DNA of 64,000 bases from Bacillus proteolyticus (GTDB taxonomy: Bacteria > Bacillota > Bacilli > Bacillales > Bacillaceae_G): the NCBI RefSeq assembly GCF_001884065.1, contig NZ_MACH01000142.1, positions 1-64,000 on the forward strand. Reading direction: 5' to 3'. A model generated the notes under the pieces. It saw only the letters and a list, made by a program, of their open reading frames with translations, was not told where the DNA came from and ran no database searches. Positions 61,236 to 64,000 of this stretch are shown piece by piece. Position 1 is the stretch's first letter. Every line of letters starts with the position of its first letter. Position numbers and translations under genes: made by a program.

Positions 61236-61691
61236 TTATTCGTTTCTTTTTATTTCAGTAATTTCCAGCTCATCATATGAAATAATGTCGATTATATGGT
61301 TCAAACAAGGAATTTGATAGTGAATGAACTGCTCTTCAGGAAATATAAATTCAGCAATTGTTCCTGCTTTAACAAAATCTAAATATCTTGATTTTGAGTA
61401 AACTCTAAAAATTCTACCTTCTGAAATTTCGTAGTCATCCATTACAGTAAACGATTCATTAGTAACGGAGTAAGCAATATACGAGTCAAAATCCAATTGA
61501 ACAATTGGCAGATTGTCATCAACATCAATGGATGATGCTTCTATTTCAACCTCATCTGTAATTTTCGTGAGTCCCTTAGTTTTGTTAACTTTACACCTAT
61601 CAATAAGTACCCTCAGTGAATTTTCTTCAGGTTCAAACAATTTGTTTAAATATATATATCCTTTAAATTCCATCAAATCTTGAAAATCCAT
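61236..61691 (-). CDS. Hypothetical protein, acidic
   Basis: This soluble, acidic, beta-rich protein of about 151 residues has no family I recognise. I start at 61691 (MDFQDLMEFKGYIYLNKLFE) because GGGGGG with AAGTA lies directly upstream; a longer frame to 61754 has no site. Acidic, single-domain proteins of this kind include toxin immunity proteins, but no toxin gene is nearby, so I make no claim. Confidence 0.6.
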   Translation of the reverse strand: MDFQDLMEFKGYIYLNKLFEPEENSLRVLIDRCKVNKTKGLTKITDEVEIEASSIDVDDNLPIVQLDFDSYIAYSVTNESFTVMDDYEISEGRIFRVYSKSRYLDFVKAGTIAEFIFPEEQFIHYQIPCLNHIIDIISYDELEITEIKRNE

Positions 61692-62000
61692 TACTTCCCC
61701 CCATTTTGAAAATCTATCTGAAACAGTTGCGATTCTCTTTACATTACTACTCAACCAAGATTTTATACACCTATTCTAATCAACTGTAACATAAATCATT
61801 GTACACTCTTACTTTATGTTGAAAGTGGTACTGTTTTTGGTACAAAGTCAACGAAAAGTGATTTAAATCAATAAAAAAAGACCCTTCCGCTTATGCGAAA
61901 AGGCATACGAACTTATTTGTTATTTTGAGTAAAACTCACCCTAAAGAGATTTCATTAAGATCTTTCTAGCTTCGTTTTCTTATTTCTATTTGAGATATAA
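61692..62000. other. Intergenic stretch
   Basis: There is no gene. A weak hairpin at about 61880-61902 (CCTTCCGC-TTAT-GCGAAAAGG) with an A-run on its left may end the phosphatase gene on the minus strand. Confidence 0.4.
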
Positions 62001-62711
62001 TTATATTTCTACACTTTCTTTCCCTTTTGCAACATAACTCATATCTCCAACCGACTCGACTGTATATGTTCCATCTTGATATACAATCTTCGTCACACTA
62101 GCATTTTCCACTCCAAGTTTTGTTTTGCTACTGTCTAACATTTCTATTAAGGTTGTAATCAAAAGCCCATGAACGACAACTAAAACATTACCGCCACCAT
62201 TTCCAGCAGCTTCTTCACTAATTTTATCAATCTCTGCTTTTATACGAGTAGAAAATAATTCCCAATCTTCCGCCTGTTTCGTAGGGTCTGCTGCTCTAAT
62301 AAGATTAATCACTTCTTGAATAGAAAACTTCATGAGTTCTTCTGGTGATGCAACGCCCGCAGCTTTTCCAACCACATCCCACATATTTTCAAGCTTTTCA
62401 CCTTCAAAAATACCAAAATTTAATTCTCGTAAATCTTTCCTTTTCTCAAGTTTCAATTTTGATTGCTCACTATATTTTAATACTAAATTAGCAGTTTCAA
62501 TCGCTCGGCCGCTATCACTACTATACGCATTTGTAAAATGAATATCTTTTAATCCCGTTCCTAAATTTGTGGCAACTTCCACACCTTTTTCTACTAACGG
62601 AGAGTCTGCCCAACCTTGCGCGCGATGATTCGTATTTAATATTGTTTTACCGTGTCTCGTAACATATAACGTAACTACATTCTCATTGCTATCTTTTTCT
62701 CGCTTATTCAT
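62001..62711 (-). CDS. Histidine phosphatase family protein
   Basis: The 236-residue protein is of the phosphoglycerate mutase-like phosphatase family. The phosphohistidine motif is YVTRHGKTILNTNHRAQGWA, the second arginine and glutamate appear in SSDSGRAIETANLV-like AYSSDSGRAIETA and LRELNFGIFEGE, and the second catalytic histidine in VLVVVHGLLITTLIEML. The substrate is unknown; probably a sugar phosphate or nucleotide. AAAGGGAG precedes the ATG. Confidence 0.88.
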   Translation of the reverse strand: MNKREKDSNENVVTLYVTRHGKTILNTNHRAQGWADSPLVEKGVEVATNLGTGLKDIHFTNAYSSDSGRAIETANLVLKYSEQSKLKLEKRKDLRELNFGIFEGEKLENMWDVVGKAAGVASPEELMKFSIQEVINLIRAADPTKQAEDWELFSTRIKAEIDKISEEAAGNGGGNVLVVVHGLLITTLIEMLDSSKTKLGVENASVTKIVYQDGTYTVESVGDMSYVAKGKESVEI

Positions 62712-62803
62712 TTTATTCTCTCCCTTTACATTTCTATATCAATTTTACCACCTTAATTATTCATTGAGCAAAATATATGTAAGTAGATTCGTTTAATAAA
62801 AAA

Positions 62804-62837
62804 GCTACCTTTCTGTATATTCCTACAAAAAGGTAGC
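62804..62837 (-). terminator. Terminator after the GNAT gene
   Basis: The stem GCTACCTTT / AAAGGTAGC with an A-run on its left ends the MutS2-GNAT unit on the minus strand. Confidence 0.7.
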
Positions 62838-62870
62838 GTATTTTATGATTACACTTCTTAACTGATACCC

Positions 62871-63395
62871 CTACTCAGCAAAAGCACTCGAATATTGTAC
62901 AATTCCTTCTACACCTTCAAGAGCATTTTCTGTTAATTCCATTACCATAAACACTTCTTCAGGCACTTCAAATGGCGCTTTTATATTCCACTCACTTGCT
63001 TTCTTAAAACCAAATTTCGGATAGTATTCTGGATGCCCTAACACAACAACCGATCCATATCCAAGTTCTTTCGCTTTTTCTAATGCAGCTACAATAAGTT
63101 TCCCGCCAATTCCTCTTTTCTGATGGCCCCTAGTAACCGACACTGGCGCAAGCGCTAATGATTCTACAGACGCTCCATCTTTTTCTATTGTAATTTTTGA
63201 TAACATAATGTGACCAACTATTTCTTCATCTACCGCAACGATAGATAACTCTGGAACAAACGCGTCACATTCTCTAATACGTTTTACAAGTTCATGTTCT
63301 TTTTTATCACTAAATTCTTCACTTAAAAATGCTTGTTGTACAACTTCTTCTGTTTTTCTATAATCGTTTTTTTGTTCTTGTCTAATTGCTACCAT
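62871..63395 (-). CDS. GNAT acetyltransferase (YhbS-like)
   Basis: The 174-residue acetyltransferase is similar to YhbS-type proteins. The acetyl-CoA motif is LALAPVSVTRGHQKRGIGGK, followed by ALEKAKELGYGSVVVLGHPE and YYPKFGFKKASEW. The acceptor is unknown. It begins seven bases after the MutS2-like gene and so belongs to the same transcript. Confidence 0.88.
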   Translation of the reverse strand: MVAIRQEQKNDYRKTEEVVQQAFLSEEFSDKKEHELVKRIRECDAFVPELSIVAVDEEIVGHIMLSKITIEKDGASVESLALAPVSVTRGHQKRGIGGKLIVAALEKAKELGYGSVVVLGHPEYYPKFGFKKASEWNIKAPFEVPEEVFMVMELTENALEGVEGIVQYSSAFAE

Positions 63396-63401
63396 TTTAA
63401 C

Positions 63402-64000
63402 TTATCCTCTATTCTTTCTTATTTCCTTTTCAATTTTACGAAGCGCTTTTTTCGATCCGCGCTCAATATCATGCTGCATTTTTCTTTCTTTATAATCAAC
63501 AAATAGTGTATTTAAATCATATCCTTCTGGGTATAATTCTTTCGCCGCTACCTCTAAAGTAATACGTTTTACATTCACTTCAACGAATTCACCGTTATAA
63601 TATACAACGACATTATAGAAATTATCTTTTTCCTTATATACAATCCCGAAATCGTTATGATCTAACAATTTCACACGGTCGCCTTTTCTGTATTCATAGT
63701 GCTCTTCTCTTTTTTCCTGCACGAATTTCGGTTTTCTAATTTTACTTTCATTCACTTTTTCTAGAGCGTATTCTTTATTTCCCATATACTCTTTCGCTCT
63801 TTGCAGTACATGTTCTCTCACATTCATTTTATTCGCAATCCAAAGTGCATTACTTTCACCTGATTTACCGATCACTAATTTATAAAGTGGCTCTAGTGTC
63901 TCACTATTAAATTGCATTGCTGCGTTCATAAAATCACCATGCATTTCTGAAAAGCGTTTAATTTCACCGTAATGCGTACTTGCAATTGTAATACATCCCG
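63402..64000 (-). CDS. MutS2-like DNA mismatch repair ATPase (N-terminal part outside window)
   Basis: Only the last roughly 199 codons are present; the frame is open to the right edge. ITIASTHYGEIKRFSEMHG and MQFNSETLEPLYKLVIGKSG with ESNALWIANKM are the end of the MutS-family ABC ATPase domain, in the style of MutS2. After the ATPase comes a charged linker and a beta-rich stretch (YEYRKGDRVKLLDHNDFGIV), and the protein ends without a visible Smr nuclease domain. That points to a MutS2-related paralogue rather than to the full endonuclease MutS2. Probably acts on recombination intermediates or collided ribosomes, by analogy only. Confidence 0.88.
   Translation of the reverse strand, partial: GCITIASTHYGEIKRFSEMHGDFMNAAMQFNSETLEPLYKLVIGKSGESNALWIANKMNVREHVLQRAKEYMGNKEYALEKVNESKIRKPKFVQEKREEHYEYRKGDRVKLLDHNDFGIVYKEKDNFYNVVVYYNGEFVEVNVKRITLEVAAKELYPEGYDLNTLFVDYKERKMQHDIERGSKKALRKIEKEIRKNRG

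Noticed and set aside
61236-61691. Immunity protein of a toxin system
   Set aside because: The acidic single-domain look fits, but no toxin, secretion or polymorphic-toxin gene is nearby.

Overview
The window looks like a chromosomal segment of a Bacillus cereus group organism (B. cereus, B. thuringiensis or a close relative). The evidence is the low GC content, strong GGAGG-type ribosome binding sites, a class B1 metallo-beta-lactamase of the BcII type, the AHL lactonase AiiA, the bacillithiol-pathway pair yojF-bshB2, and four copies of the group-specific bcr1 repeat with its TTTAT flanks. There are no rRNA or tRNA genes, no CRISPR array and no intact prophage or transposase. It reads as ordinary accessory-rich chromosome.

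Layout. 0-3.6 kb: a truncated GH18/polysaccharide-deacetylase membrane protein lies downstream of the sigI-rsgI sigma/anti-sigma pair; RsgI ends in a variable-looking 48-bp tandem repeat. 4-7.9 kb: a family 2 glycosyltransferase, a TetR repressor with two palindromic operators, and a LysE-type exporter. 8-10 kb: a WYL-domain regulator divergent from a GyrI-like gene pair. 10.3-13 kb: an SdaC-type (serine-like) transporter with a decayed remnant of the L-serine dehydratase alpha chain upstream, then about 1 kb of gene-free DNA. 13-17.5 kb: a tubby-like protein and a PadR-controlled DrrAB-type ABC exporter operon with repeated operators. 17.8-24.7 kb: hydroxylamine reductase with an FNR-type site, several small membrane proteins, bla2, two frameshifted genes and a serine hydrolase. 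25-36.7 kb: a CzcO-like flavoprotein, metallophosphoesterase, YeiL-like regulator with a divergent pair of YdcZ transporters, aiiA, a quinone oxidoreductase, an amino acid permease, a GNAT protein and an MFS efflux pump.

37-47.9 kb is the most interesting stretch. A seven-gene minus-strand operon (FAD amine oxidase, aldehyde dehydrogenase, MATE transporter, cupin, CoA-acylating semialdehyde dehydrogenase, class III aminotransferase, amidohydrolase) is set up to take an amine or polyamine through an amino acid to a semialdehyde and acetyl-CoA or propionyl-CoA. The divergent regulator is a MerR protein with an unusual body: a coiled coil, a Trm112-like zinc ribbon and a degenerate SAM-methyltransferase-like fold. 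The promoter between them has the 19-bp spacer and central palindrome typical of MerR-activated promoters.

48-64 kb: yojF-bshB2, an ArsB/NhaD transporter, a Fur-boxed ferric siderophore/citrate ABC uptake operon, yoaT-like DUF817, DUF4003, two DinB proteins, a LysR regulator divergent from a quinone oxidoreductase, a histidine phosphatase, GNAT acetyltransferases, and the C-terminal end of a MutS2-like protein cut by the right edge.
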